Positions 30,101-38,343 of a stretch of 64,000 nucleotides of DNA are shown piece after piece (within the stretch, counting starts at the first letter, position 1; every line of letters starts with the position of its first letter). Both the position numbers and the translations under genes were made by a program. The notes under the pieces are model-generated. The model was not told where the DNA came from and did not search any database. It saw only the letters and a list, made by a program, of their open reading frames with translations. This DNA is from Kocuria subflava (GTDB taxonomy: Bacteria > Actinomycetota > Actinomycetes > Actinomycetales > Micrococcaceae), in the NCBI RefSeq assembly GCF_012163155.1, contig NZ_JAAVUN010000004.1, positions 69,465 through 133,464 on the forward strand, read 5' to 3'.

Positions 30101-30384
30101 CGACCGTCCACAAAATCACGGTAGTCGGTGGTGATCTCGAATTCACTGCGGTCAATGGTGGACCCAGCCGTCAGTGGTTCCAGGCGGTCATCGCCCAGAA
30201 CGGCGTCGAACAGCAGCTTCCACGCGGTGGCGTGCACGGCAGCGGTATCGGTGATCACACCGTCCATGTCAAAGATGACGGCGGCGTAGGTGGTGCGCAG
30301 ACCGTCTGAGGGCTTCTCCTGTGCCTCGTCCGCGCGAACCTGCGGAATCGAGGCTGTGAAAGGGGCGGTGGGTAGTGCGTTCAC
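27106..30384 (-). CDS. fused HAD phosphatase/beta-phosphoglucomutase and GH65 glycoside phosphorylase
   Basis: A 1092-aa two-enzyme protein. Residues 35-265 are a HAD-superfamily domain: nucleophile motif IFDMDGVITD, SRNSGN, then GKPAPDTFLL and VVEDAVAGVEAG. From about 285 to the end it is a GH65 protein: N-terminal beta domain with NGYMGVRGSHSE, catalytic barrel with GYRGHIFWDD, the probable general acid in VMGPDEYHDG near residue 781, and GEGIHMGAMAGS near the end. GH65 enzymes phosphorolyse maltose, trehalose or kojibiose to give beta-glucose 1-phosphate, which beta-phosphoglucomutase turns into glucose 6-phosphate. The fusion therefore couples two consecutive steps; if the HAD part is a phosphatase, the route differs. 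The disaccharide is not determined. Start is GTG with AGGAGC six bases upstream. Confidence 0.9.
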   Translation of the reverse strand: MNALPTAPFTASIPQVRADEAQEKPSDGLRTTYAAVIFDMDGVITDTAAVHATAWKLLFDAVLGDDRLEPLTAGSTIDRSEFEITTDYRDFVDGRRREDGIRTLLASRGAVLPEGTDDDAPGEWTVQGQAALKNTYFGEALEEQGVRVFDGTVKLIERLREAKVPVGLVTASRNSGNVLERAELSHLFDHIVDGATAAKLGLPGKPAPDTFLLCAQELGVDPAQAVVVEDAVAGVEAGVAGGFGLVVGIARHGDRQALYNGGAHMVLNDVAELDLGAAREDSWKLIFDGFDPAVQARRESLLTLSNGYMGVRGSHSERSADGIHYPGNYLSGVFNRVVSHINGRDIEHESMVNAPNWTHLDLRVSGGTWLSEGGLEYAQERTELDLRTGVLTRTMTLTDLHGDATESGERPQLHVCQRRLVSLRLRHLGAQETTITALNFNGRIHVRTGIDPAVTNDGVKEYKELNAHHLTTVESTTLPDEAETLMGLVTTNQSQIQIATAQRTVVHGGAAIRARREIRPGGTEFRRHQIGVRQGEPVVVDTTTAVVTSRDAAIGSPRDGALSQLDRSPRGFQGLLPGHELAWQRLWDRYDVDLEPDEAPEELLTQLALRTHVFHTAQTLAPHLSTRDAGVPARGLHGEGYRGHIFWDDVYILPLISLHEPHVTRSLLSYRWRRLPMAYYRAQEFGLKGAAFPWQSGSDGREETPPELYNHHSQRWLPDNSWRQFHVGLAIAYNAWHYYETTGDIDWLSGQGAELLIGITRLFASLTEFDEADGRYHINGVMGPDEYHDGPRGQHGGGLKDNAYTNVLAAWLFRHSAHIFHDMVDHQREELMARFGVTEDEPARWLEMSQKLSIAFNSDGTISQYDGYDDLDELDWDYYEKKYRNIGRLDLLLENEGDMTNNYKLAKQADTIMLVYLLGPEGLIEELGRMGYQIDHDVVERTVDFYIARSSHGSSLSKVVNAAVLAWLAPDRSWASFQDALVVDMDDTQGGTTGEGIHMGAMAGSVDVVTRAYAGMRVRGDWLEFSPHLPRQLDAVNFTVLYRSQVIRVCIDHEVLELEGSSKRAEPVTIHMQGAEYVLKGGQKIAVSIRNR

Positions 30385-30625
30385 AGGTGCTCCTGTACTA
30401 ACGAGCCCCTACCCTGTCCGTCGTGATGCGGCAGCAGCCGCCAAGGACCTGAGGGATCGGGCGCGGCTGTGCGTCGAAAGGCTGGAGAAGTTCACGGTTG
30501 AGGAACACCCTTCCCCAGTTTCAGGTGTTGATCCAGATTAAAGCACGCGTGCGCACACGTCTTGCACCTGCCAGAAATTGGGTGTGTGTGCTGCGGCATA
30601 CGGGGTGGCTGGCCACCTGAGGTCC

Positions 30626-31264
30626 TCAGTCGATGCGTCGGCGCCCGTAGGCGCCGAGTACCCAGCGTTCAGACTCGAGCAGATACTGCTCCAGTGCATC
30701 TGCCCCGGCTTCGGGGCCATCGCTGAGCAAGGCTTCCAGGATCTCCCGGTTGCTCTTCACGAATGGTTCATGAAGTGCTCCTGGGTCTTCGATCATGAGG
30801 AAGACCAAGCGGAGTTCTGCCGAGACATTGCGGAACATGCGGATCAGGCGGGGGCTGTCAGACAAAGCCACGATCGCTTCGTGGAACGCCATGTTCGCGC
30901 TGCCCATTCCCAACCAATTCTTGTCGGTCACATGCGATTCAGCTTCCTGGACCGCGCGAAGCATCCGCTCCACGGCAGGGTGCTGTGGGTGAGCCTGCCC
31001 CATGACAGAACACTCCACTGTTCGTCGGCAACGGTAGATGTCCAGGACGTCGGCCTCCGTTGGAGCTTTTACGGACACGCCTCGGTACGGAACGTGTCCC
31101 AGGAGTCCTTGCTCTGTGAGAGCCCGAAAAGTCTCCCGCAGAGTGTTCCTAGAGACATCCATCTGGTTGGCCAGCGCGGACTCGGACAGGCGCGAACCCG
31201 GTAGCAGTTCGCCGTTGATGATCTTTTGGCGTAGGTGGTCGGTCAGAGCATCACGATGCGTCAC
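30626..31264 (-). CDS. GntR-family regulator, FCD subfamily
   Basis: The 212-aa protein has an N-terminal winged helix (LRQKIINGELLPGSRLSES, VSRNTLRETFRALTEQGLL) at residues 8-65 and an FCD ligand domain from about 75 to 205, with the usual Asp and His metal-ligand positions (AFHEAIVALSDSPRL). FCD regulators often sense small carboxylic acids. The gene is divergent from the Nramp-pxp-carboxylase operon and most likely regulates it. The GTG start has TAGAAT six bases upstream and no ribosome-binding site, indicating a leaderless transcript. Confidence 0.88.
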   Translation of the reverse strand: MTHRDALTDHLRQKIINGELLPGSRLSESALANQMDVSRNTLRETFRALTEQGLLGHVPYRGVSVKAPTEADVLDIYRCRRTVECSVMGQAHPQHPAVERMLRAVQEAESHVTDKNWLGMGSANMAFHEAIVALSDSPRLIRMFRNVSAELRLVFLMIEDPGALHEPFVKSNREILEALLSDGPEAGADALEQYLLESERWVLGAYGRRRID

Positions 31265-31270
31265 GGCGTG

Positions 31271-31276
31271 ATTCTA
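31271..31276 (-). promoter_or_regulatory. -10 box of the GntR gene
   Basis: TAGAAT on the minus strand ends exactly six bases before the GTG start at 31264, consistent with transcription starting at the start codon. Confidence 0.5.
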
Positions 31277-31353
31277 CTGGTCAGCCTCGCGGTCCCTGTC
31301 TGGGCCAGATGCTGCTTGGTCGACCCGTGGTGTGGGCATGCAAGGTCTCAAAT

Positions 31354-31366
31354 ATTGTTGAACAAT
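31354..31366. promoter_or_regulatory. probable GntR operator
   Basis: ATTGTTGAACAAT is a perfect 6-bp-arm palindrome around one central base, lying between the divergent GntR gene and the pxp operon. It overlaps the -35 element of the operon promoter, where a bound repressor would block RNA polymerase. FCD-type regulators bind short palindromes of this general kind. Confidence 0.55.
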
Positions 31367-31388
31367 CAGGCCTGAAGTGTTCTATGAT
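31359..31388 (+). promoter_or_regulatory. promoter of the Nramp-pxp operon
   Basis: TTGAAC (31359-31364) and TATGAT (31383-31388) are separated by 18 bases. The -35 element lies inside the palindrome at 31354-31366. The leader to the ATG at 31433 would be about 38 nt. Confidence 0.5.
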
Positions 31389-31432
31389 GAGGATCACATC
31401 TGCTGGCACTTCTCGGCTGAAGGGGTCTCAAC

Positions 31433-32709
31433 ATGGCTAGGTCCAGTCACAAGCTCTCCGACGATGCGATCGGACAGGGGTCCTCGGATCTAAAAAAACG
31501 TGTCTCACGTGGTGCTGTCGTGGGCGCTATTTTCCTCATGGCCACCTCAGCCATCGGACCGGGCTTCATCATGCAAACGGCAACATTCACGGCAACGATG
31601 GGTGCTGCGTTTGCGTTTGCGATCCTGGCGTCTGTTCTGATCGACATAGCCGTTCAGCTGAACATCTGGCGAATGATCACATCATCGGGTCGACGGGCCG
31701 GTGACTTGGCCAATCAGGCCATTCCGTTCTCTGGATATCTGATCGCGATCTTGGTAGTCATCGGTGGCCTCGCCTTCAACATCGGCAACATTGCTGGCGG
31801 TGGGCTTGGCTTGAATGCACTGCTTGGCATCGACCCCAAAACTGGGGGATTGCTCACCGGTGGATTGGCCATCGTGATCTTCTTGGTCAAGAAGGCCGGA
31901 CGAGTCATGGACATTGTCCTGGTCATTCTGGGAATCGGAATGATTGGTATGACTGTTGTGGTTGCCGTGGTCTCCCAGCCGCCCGTGGGGGAGGCCCTGC
32001 AACAGACGGTTGTCCCGGACCAGCTCAACTTTGCCACCATCACAACAGTCGTCGGTGGCACAGTTGGGGGTTACATCACCTACGCAGGTGCTCATCGCTA
32101 CCTCGACTCTGGTCTGACAGGTCCCGAACATGCGGCTGGGGTCATGAAGTCGGCGACCAACGGCATTTTGGTCACTGCCGTCATGCGATACGTCTTGTTC
32201 CTTGCCATCTTGGGTGTGGTGGCATCAGGGGTCGCCTTGGACGTTTCGGGGCAGGCTGCGAATCCTGCGGGACAAGCCTTTGGTGCCGTGCTGGGCGAAA
32301 CCGGGATGCGCATCTTCGGTGCCATCTTCTGGGCGGCGGCACTGAGCTCCGTGATCGGCGCTGCGTACACCTCGGCCACATTCCTTTCCACCTTCAGTCG
32401 CAAAGTCTCCACGGGGTGGCCTCTGCAGCTGGTCACGGTCGGATTCATCGCCGTTTCGTTGGTGGTCTACTTGCTCATCGGCACCGCTCCGGCGGCGTTG
32501 CTGGTCTTTGTGGGTGGTTCAACGGCCTAATTCTGCCGGTGGGACTGACGGTCTTCATGTACATCGGCTGGTTCCGGCCTGATCTACTGGGAGTTCAGAA
32601 GTATCCGAGGCGGTTGTTGATCCCGGGCACCATCGTGACGTTGCTGACTTGGTACATGGGCAGCGTTTCGATTGGCCCCATCTTTGCGTTCTTGGGTGTG
32701 ACCGGCTGA
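31433..32709 (+). pseudogene. Nramp-like membrane transporter, frameshifted
   Basis: The first frame encodes 365 residues from ATG 31433 (GAAGGGG eight bases upstream), with about ten membrane segments typical of Nramp/MntH-related YcsG proteins (SAIGPGFIMQTATFTAT, GAAYTSATF). It stops after LLVFVGGSTA. The next frame continues the same protein without a gap of meaning: FNGLILPVGLTVFMYIGW and on to a stop at 32709. One base appears to be missing near 32518-32522, in GGTGGTTCAAC. Both halves are otherwise well preserved, so the loss is recent, a sequencing error, or, less likely, recoded. Relatives next to pxp genes may import 5-oxoproline or a related compound, not metal; this is inference. 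Base composition is slightly more AT-rich than the neighbours. Confidence 0.75.
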
Positions 32710-32734
32710 CATACCGGCTTGACAGGAGGAAACC

Positions 32735-33502
32735 ATGCTGAAAATTGACCTGAACTCCGACCTCGGGGAGAACACCCCCGACCGGTTGGTCAGTGACGAC
32801 GAGTCCATGCTCTCGATCGTGACCAGCGCCAATATTTCCTGTGGCTTCCACGCAGGCTCTCCGGAAGGCATCCGGGATACTGTCCGGGCGGCCGTGTCTG
32901 GTGGTGTGAGTGTGGGGGCCCACCCCAGCTACCGCGACTACCAGAACTTTGGACGCACTGCGGTGGACCTGGACTCAGCAACGTTGCAGGCGCACGTGGA
33001 GTACCAGCTCGGCGCCATGGACGGGTTGGCTCGTGCCGCCGGCGGGCGAATGACCTACGTCAAGCCGCACGGCGCGCTGTACAACACCATCGCCCGGGAC
33101 CAGCGGCAGGCTGAAGCCGTGGTGGCCGCAGTGCGAGCGATTGATCCGAACCTGGTTCTCCTTGGTTTGGCCGGCGGTGTGGTGCTGCGGGTCGCCCAGG
33201 AGGCGGGGTTGACGGTGGCTGCTGAAGCCTTCGCCGACCGTGCCTACCTGCCGGACGGACAGTTGGTCTCACGATCCCAGGACGGGGCGGTGCTGCATGA
33301 CCCCGCCGCAGTGTCACAAAGAATGTTGCGACTGGTGGAGGATGGCCAGCTCGAGGCCATTGACGGCAGCAAGATCCGCCTGGAAGCCCAGTCGATCTGC
33401 GTTCACGGGGACAGCCCCGGTTCCGTGGCCATGGCTGCTGAGACCCGCCGTGTGCTGGAGAGCGCAGGAGTCACCATCGCGCCTTTTGCCGGAGCACGAT
33501 GA
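32735..33502 (+). CDS. pxpA: 5-oxoprolinase subunit A (LamB/YcsF family)
   Basis: Component of the ATP-dependent 5-oxoprolinase PxpABC, which opens 5-oxoproline to glutamate. The 255-aa protein has the family N-terminus [10 protein letters not shown] and [16 protein letters not shown], then [38 protein letters not shown] and [20 protein letters not shown] stands a few bases before the ATG. The stop overlaps the next start (ATGA), so translation is coupled to pxpBC. Confidence 0.93.
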   Translation: MLKIDLNSDLGENTPDRLVSDDESMLSIVTSANISCGFHAGSPEGIRDTVRAAVSGGVSVGAHPSYRDYQNFGRTAVDLDSATLQAHVEYQLGAMDGLARAAGGRMTYVKPHGALYNTIARDQRQAEAVVAAVRAIDPNLVLLGLAGGVVLRVAQEAGLTVAAEAFADRAYLPDGQLVSRSQDGAVLHDPAAVSQRMLRLVEDGQLEAIDGSKIRLEAQSICVHGDSPGSVAMAAETRRVLESAGVTIAPFAGAR

Positions 33503-35160
33503 AATTCCTCAGGGCATCCGACACCGCGCTGCTGGCACAGGCGGACAGTCTGGAACAAGCCGTGGAGTTGAACCGTGCCTGGCAGAACATTGCCGGCATT
33601 AGGGAGTTGGTGCCCGGTGCCAGCACAGTGCTGGTCCACTTTGATCCTGCCCGCGTCACGGCCGAGGCGCTGATGACCCAACTGGAATCCACCGATGTCT
33701 CCACGTCCTGTGACGGACAGGCGCGCCACATCACCATCCCCGTGACCTACGACGGTGAGGACTTGGCATCTGTGGCTGACCTCCTGGGGCTTTCGGAGGA
33801 GTCGCTCATTCAACGGCATCTGGCGGCCGAGTGGACGGTGGCCTTCTCAGGGTTTGCGCCCGGGTTCGGTTATGCCAAGAGTTCGGACCCGATCTTTCAA
33901 GTGCCCCGGCGCTCCTCACCTCGCACACGGGTTCCTGCAGGTGCCGTGGGTCTGGCCGGCCCGTTCACCGGGATCTACCCACGTGAGAGCCCGGGAGGCT
34001 GGCAGCTGATCGGTCACACCCGGGATCTCTTGTGGGACATTCACCGCGAGCCTCCGGCACTCATGGCACCCGGGACCGTGGTGCGCTTTGAGCGGGAGAC
34101 GCGGGACGGCGTCGTCGTGAGTGGGGCACCTTCTGCAACTCACGACGACGCCGCTGGTGAGCCGACCCCCGCAGCTGTTTCCAGCTCCAGCCCTGACGGA
34201 AACGCCTTGACAGTGATTTCCCCTGGCCTGCAGATGCTGATTCAGGACACCGGGCGAGCCGGGCACGCGGCACTGGGGGTCTCCACCTCTGGTGCGGCGG
34301 ATCGAACCGCCATGCGCCAGGCCAACCAGGCCGTGGGCAACCATGCCCAGGTTCCGGTGATCGAGTGCATCGGTGCGGTGGAACTCGAATACCACGGGGC
34401 GCCGAGCGTTGCAGTGGTCACGGGCGCCATGGGGCAGATGCAGCTCACCGCAACCAACGGTGCCCACCACAAAGTGTCCGGGGGCCTCCCGTTTGCGGTG
34501 GACAGCGGTGACCGTTTGAGCTTGGGATACCCGCAGCGTGGATTGCGCTACGTGCTGGCAGTGCGCGGCGGGATCCAAGCGGAAAGTGCCCTGGGCAGTC
34601 TTGCCACGGACACCTTGGCCGGATTGGGTCCGAGCCCCTTGAAAGCCGGCGATCACATTGCGGTGGGGGATCCGGAGGCTGCACCGTACGCGGTTGAACC
34701 GCTGGGCGTGCAACGCGATCTGCCGGCTCCCGGGGACACCGTGGACCTGGCCATCACGTTGGGACCGCGGGAGGACTGGTTCACACCTGCCGCCTTGGAA
34801 GCGCTGGTGGGACAGGACTGGGAAGTGACCACTCGATCGGACCGAGTGGGCCTGCGCCTGCTCGGTGAGGTGGCCCTGGAGCGCCGAGTCACGGGGGAGC
34901 TGCCCAGTGAGGGCGCGGTCACGGGAGCCATCCAGGTCCCACCTGATGGTCAACCCGTGCTGTTCTTGCCAGATCATCCCTTGACGGGTGGCTACCCGAT
35001 CGTGGGAGCCGTGACCCGCCAGGATCTGGACCTGGCTGCCCAATTACCACCGGGGGTTCGCATTCGATTCACTGTGCCGGACCCGGCTGGACGGCAGCAC
35101 GGGTCGAACGGCACAGAGCACCTCCCCCTGAACGGCACAGAACCAGGAGACCCCCGATGA
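33499..35160 (+). CDS. pxpBC: fused 5-oxoprolinase subunits B and C (KipI-KipA fusion)
   Basis: A 553-aa fusion of two usually separate subunits. Residues 1-205 are PxpB/KipI (AHS1): [21 protein letters not shown] and SPGGWQLIG. Residues 236-530 are PxpC/KipA (AHS2): [35 protein letters not shown] and [11 protein letters not shown]. The linker (about 205-235) is low in complexity and its DNA holds a 16-bp perfect inverted repeat. Overlapping ATGA junctions join the gene to pxpA and to the carboxylase gene. The same AHS1-AHS2 pair forms the carboxyltransferase part of urea carboxylase, so with the next gene it could be part of a biotin enzyme; that is inference. Confidence 0.92.
   Translation: MKFLRASDTALLAQADSLEQAVELNRAWQNIAGIRELVPGASTVLVHFDPARVTAEALMTQLESTDVSTSCDGQARHITIPVTYDGEDLASVADLLGLSEESLIQRHLAAEWTVAFSGFAPGFGYAKSSDPIFQVPRRSSPRTRVPAGAVGLAGPFTGIYPRESPGGWQLIGHTRDLLWDIHREPPALMAPGTVVRFERETRDGVVVSGAPSATHDDAAGEPTPAAVSSSSPDGNALTVISPGLQMLIQDTGRAGHAALGVSTSGAADRTAMRQANQAVGNHAQVPVIECIGAVELEYHGAPSVAVVTGAMGQMQLTATNGAHHKVSGGLPFAVDSGDRLSLGYPQRGLRYVLAVRGGIQAESALGSLATDTLAGLGPSPLKAGDHIAVGDPEAAPYAVEPLGVQRDLPAPGDTVDLAITLGPREDWFTPAALEALVGQDWEVTTRSDRVGLRLLGEVALERRVTGELPSEGAVTGAIQVPPDGQPVLFLPDHPLTGGYPIVGAVTRQDLDLAAQLPPGVRIRFTVPDPAGRQHGSNGTEHLPLNGTEPGDPR
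34107..34153. repeat. 16-bp perfect inverted repeat in the pxpB-pxpC linker
   Basis: Arms at 34107-34122 and 34138-34153 are perfectly complementary around a 15-base loop. The core CTCACGACGACGCCG also occurs in the cdd gene at 59512. Similar GTCGTCGT arms form intergenic terminators in this window. Here the element is translated as the linker. Confidence 0.7.
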
Positions 35161-36899
35161 CCAAGATCTTGATTGCCAACCGTGGGGAAATCGCCGTTCG
35201 GGTGATTCGGGCCTGCGCGGAGGCAGGGCACACCTCCGTGGCCGTCTATGCGGATCAGGATGCTGATGCCATGCACGTCCGCCTGGCGGATGAGGCCCAC
35301 GCCTTGCCGGGGGCCACCGCTGCGCAGACCTATCTGTCCGCGGATGCACTGCTGGATGCAGCCAGCCGCAGCGGTGCTGAGGCTGTCCATCCCGGTTATG
35401 GGTTCCTGTCCGAAAGTGCTGATTTTGCCCAAGCCGTGGAGGCCGCAGGGCTCACGTGGATCGGCCCCATCCCGCAGAGCATTCGTGCGCTGGGGGACAA
35501 GATGACGGCACGCAGCATTGCCCAGCGTGTGGGTGCGCCCTTGGCTGCGGGGACGGAGGAGCCGCTGCAGGACGCCCACCAGGCGGTGGAGTTCGCACAA
35601 GAGCACGGACTTCCGGTGGTCATCAAGGCCGCCCACGGTGGTGGTGGCCGCGGCATGAAAGTGGTCAGGTCCTTCAATGAGGTGGAGGAGGCATTTTGTG
35701 CTGCCGGGCGGGAGGCCCAGGCCGCCTTCGGCCGCAGCGAATGTTTCATGGAGCGGTTCCTGGAAGAACCCCGGCATGTTGAGGTTCAGGTCCTGGGGGA
35801 TGGCACAGGGCACGTGGTGGTGGTCGGTGACCGCGACTGTTCGGTGCAGCGCCGCAACCAGAAACTCATTGAGGAGGCACCAGCTCCCGGGCTGAGTGCA
35901 GATCAACGCCGTGAACTGCATGAATCCGCCCGGCGCATCTGCGCGGAGGTCTCCTATCGAGGTGCGGGAACGGTGGAATACCTGTTGGCAGCCGATGGCA
36001 CGTTGTCCTTCCTGGAGGTCAACACCCGTTTGCAGGTTGAACATCCGGTCACGGAGGCGGTGACCGGAATTGACCTGGTCAAGGAGCAGTTCAACATTGC
36101 CTTTGGTCACGGGCTTTCCTTCAGCCAGACCCCTGACCCGTGCGGGCACGCCGTCGAATTCCGCATCAACGCCGAGGACCCCGGGCGCGGGTTCCTGCCC
36201 AGCCCGGGGGAGATCCGCCGCCTCACGGTGGCCGGCGGACCCGGTGTGCGGTGGGATGCCGGTGTGGAGACAGGGGATGCCGTGCAGCCGGCCTTCGACT
36301 CCATGATGGCCAAATTGATTGTCCATGCTGATTCTCGCGCCGCAGCACTGACCCGCGCTCGCCGAGCCCTGCGGGAGACCGTGGTCGAGGGGCCTGCCAC
36401 CGTGATTCCCTTTGCCCAGATGGTCCTGGACCGTCAGGAGTTCGCAGGTGGTGAGGATGGATCGGCAGGGTCAGGGAACTTGACGGTCCACACACAGTGG
36501 ATCGAATCCACCCTGATGCCGTCCCTGGAGGCACAGGCACGCCCCGAACCCGCGGCGCAAGCACCCCTGCAACGCATCCCGATTGAAATTGACGGTCGCC
36601 GGATGCTCCTGGCGCTTCCGCAGGGGCTGCTGGCCGGTTTGGGAACCGGCGCCGGTCCCGCTTCCCCGGACAGTACCGAGTCGAATCCCTCTCACCTCAC
36701 CGCACCTGCCCCGGGCACCTTGGTCCGCTGGATTGCCGACGACGGCGCCGCCGTCACCCAAGGAGAAACCGTGGCCGTGGTGGATGCCATGAAGATGGAA
36801 ACCGATGTGACGGCGCACACGTCAGGGACGTTAGGTCACCTGATCCAGGTCGGAGAGCCGATCCAGGCCGGTGCGGCGCTGGCTTCCATTGATTCTTGA
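35157..36899 (+). CDS. accC: biotin carboxylase fused to biotin carboxyl carrier domain
   Basis: A 580-aa protein. Residues 1-110 are the biotin carboxylase N-domain (ILIANRGEIAVRVIRA), 115-310 the ATP-grasp domain (KAAHGGGGRGMKVV, ERFLEEPRHVEVQVLGD), and 330-440 the C-domain. EVNTRLQVEHPVTE supplies metal and bicarbonate ligands. A BCCP domain ends the protein (about 505-580), with the biotinylated Lys546 in DAMKMETD. It carries carboxylation of biotin but no carboxyltransferase. It is the last gene of the pxp operon, starting inside the pxpBC stop (ATGA). A partner carboxyltransferase could be PxpBC or an acyl-CoA enzyme encoded elsewhere. Confidence 0.9.
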   Translation: MTKILIANRGEIAVRVIRACAEAGHTSVAVYADQDADAMHVRLADEAHALPGATAAQTYLSADALLDAASRSGAEAVHPGYGFLSESADFAQAVEAAGLTWIGPIPQSIRALGDKMTARSIAQRVGAPLAAGTEEPLQDAHQAVEFAQEHGLPVVIKAAHGGGGRGMKVVRSFNEVEEAFCAAGREAQAAFGRSECFMERFLEEPRHVEVQVLGDGTGHVVVVGDRDCSVQRRNQKLIEEAPAPGLSADQRRELHESARRICAEVSYRGAGTVEYLLAADGTLSFLEVNTRLQVEHPVTEAVTGIDLVKEQFNIAFGHGLSFSQTPDPCGHAVEFRINAEDPGRGFLPSPGEIRRLTVAGGPGVRWDAGVETGDAVQPAFDSMMAKLIVHADSRAAALTRARRALRETVVEGPATVIPFAQMVLDRQEFAGGEDGSAGSGNLTVHTQWIESTLMPSLEAQARPEPAAQAPLQRIPIEIDGRRMLLALPQGLLAGLGTGAGPASPDSTESNPSHLTAPAPGTLVRWIADDGAAVTQGETVAVVDAMKMETDVTAHTSGTLGHLIQVGEPIQAGAALASIDS

Positions 36900-36929
36900 C
36901 GTGGCCTCGTTGTGCGCAGCCCTGGGTCA

Positions 36930-36935
36930 TAGAAT
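36930..36935 (+). promoter_or_regulatory. possible -10 box of glyA
   Basis: TAGAAT lies 121 bases before the glyA ATG. TTGTGC at 36910-36915 is a poor and close -35. The resulting leader would be about 115 nt and matches no riboswitch I can recognise. Confidence 0.35.
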
Positions 36936-37056
36936 GAACTCGTTCGATTCGATCGACCATCCACAGCCACCATCCGGTGCGGCCCCACCCGGGAATCACC
37001 CACCCATTGGCCAGATTGCTTGCGGTCCCTGAGCCCGTGAGCCCAGGAGGAATCGC

Positions 37057-38343
37057 ATGAGCCCCACACCCTTCGCCGATGTCACCAACCGCCCTCTCTC
37101 AGAAGTTGATCCGGAGGTCGCTGCGGCGATCAGCGCGGAGGTTGGACGCCAACGCGACACCTTGGAAATGATTGCCTCTGAGAACTTTGCGCCCCGCGCA
37201 GTGCTGGAAGCCCAGGGTTCGGTGCTGACCAACAAATACGCGGAGGGTTACCCGGGGCGTCGTTATTACGGCGGTTGTGAGCACGTGGACGTGGTGGAGA
37301 ACCTGGCACGTGACCGCGCCACCGCCCTGTTCGGTGCCTTCCACGCCAACGTCCAGCCGCACTCCGGTGCGCAGGCCAACAGCGCGGTCATGACTGCGCT
37401 GATGGAGCCGGGGGACACCTTGATGGGCCTGTCTCTGGCCCACGGCGGTCACCTGACCCACGGCATGAAGCTGAACATCTCCGGCAAGCTCTACAACATT
37501 GCCGCGTACGAGGTGGACCCGGACACCCACCGCCTGGACATGGATCAGGTGCGTGAGGTGGCCCGCGCCAGCCAGCCCAAGGTGATTGTGGCCGGTTGGT
37601 CCGCCTACTCCCGGCAGCTTGACTTTGAGGCCTTCCGCTCCATCGCGGATGAGGTCGGGGCCAAGCTGTGGGTGGACATGGCGCACTTTGCCGGTCTGGT
37701 GGCCGCAGGGCTGCACCCCAACCCGGTACCGCATGCCGACGTCGTGAGCTCCACGGTGCACAAGACCCTGGCCGGTCCGCGCTCCGGTGTCATCCTGACC
37801 ACTGAGGAGTTCAAGAAGAAGATCGACTCCAACGTGTTCCCGGGCCACCAGGGTGGGCCGCTCATGCACGCCATTGCAGGCAAGGCCGTGGCTTTCAAGA
37901 TTGCCGGCACGGAGGAGTTCAAGCAGCGCCAGGAGCGCACCTTGGAAGGTGCTGCGATCATTGCCGAACGTCTGGCTGCCTCTGATGTTGCCCAGGCCGG
38001 TGTGTCCGTGCTGACTGGTGGTACGGATGTTCACCTGGTGCTGGTGGACCTGCGCAACTCCGAATTGGACGGCAAGCAGGGCGAGGACCTTTTGCACCAG
38101 GTGGGCATCACCGTGAACCGCAACGCTGTTCCGTTTGACCCCCGCCCGCCCATGGTCACCTCCGGTCTGCGCATCGGCACCCCGGCCCTGGCCACCCGTG
38201 GTTTTGGTGCCACAGAGTTCCAGGAGGTCGCGGAGATCATCGCCACCGCTCTTAAGCCGCAGCCCGACGTCGATGCCCTGCGCGCTCGCGTGGACAAGCT
38301 GGCCGCTGACTTCCCGCTCTACAGCGGGCTCGAGGAGTGGTGA
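37057..38343 (+). CDS. glyA: serine hydroxymethyltransferase
   Basis: Converts serine and THF to glycine and 5,10-methylene-THF. The 428-aa PLP enzyme has [35 protein letters not shown], the PLP-Lys motif [14 protein letters not shown] and [28 protein letters not shown] precedes the ATG at a good distance. The stop overlaps the folD start (TGATG), so the two one-carbon genes are translationally coupled. A leader of about 115 nt lies upstream. Confidence 0.96.
   Translation: MSPTPFADVTNRPLSEVDPEVAAAISAEVGRQRDTLEMIASENFAPRAVLEAQGSVLTNKYAEGYPGRRYYGGCEHVDVVENLARDRATALFGAFHANVQPHSGAQANSAVMTALMEPGDTLMGLSLAHGGHLTHGMKLNISGKLYNIAAYEVDPDTHRLDMDQVREVARASQPKVIVAGWSAYSRQLDFEAFRSIADEVGAKLWVDMAHFAGLVAAGLHPNPVPHADVVSSTVHKTLAGPRSGVILTTEEFKKKIDSNVFPGHQGGPLMHAIAGKAVAFKIAGTEEFKQRQERTLEGAAIIAERLAASDVAQAGVSVLTGGTDVHLVLVDLRNSELDGKQGEDLLHQVGITVNRNAVPFDPRPPMVTSGLRIGTPALATRGFGATEFQEVAEIIATALKPQPDVDALRARVDKLAADFPLYSGLEEW

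Noticed and set aside
32505-32535. Programmed frameshift in the Nramp-like gene
   Set aside because: A -1 slip would restore the frame, but there is no slippery heptamer or obvious stimulatory structure; mutation or sequencing error is simpler.
36900-37056. ZTP or glycine riboswitch before glyA
   Set aside because: None of the conserved cores that I know for these classes is visible.
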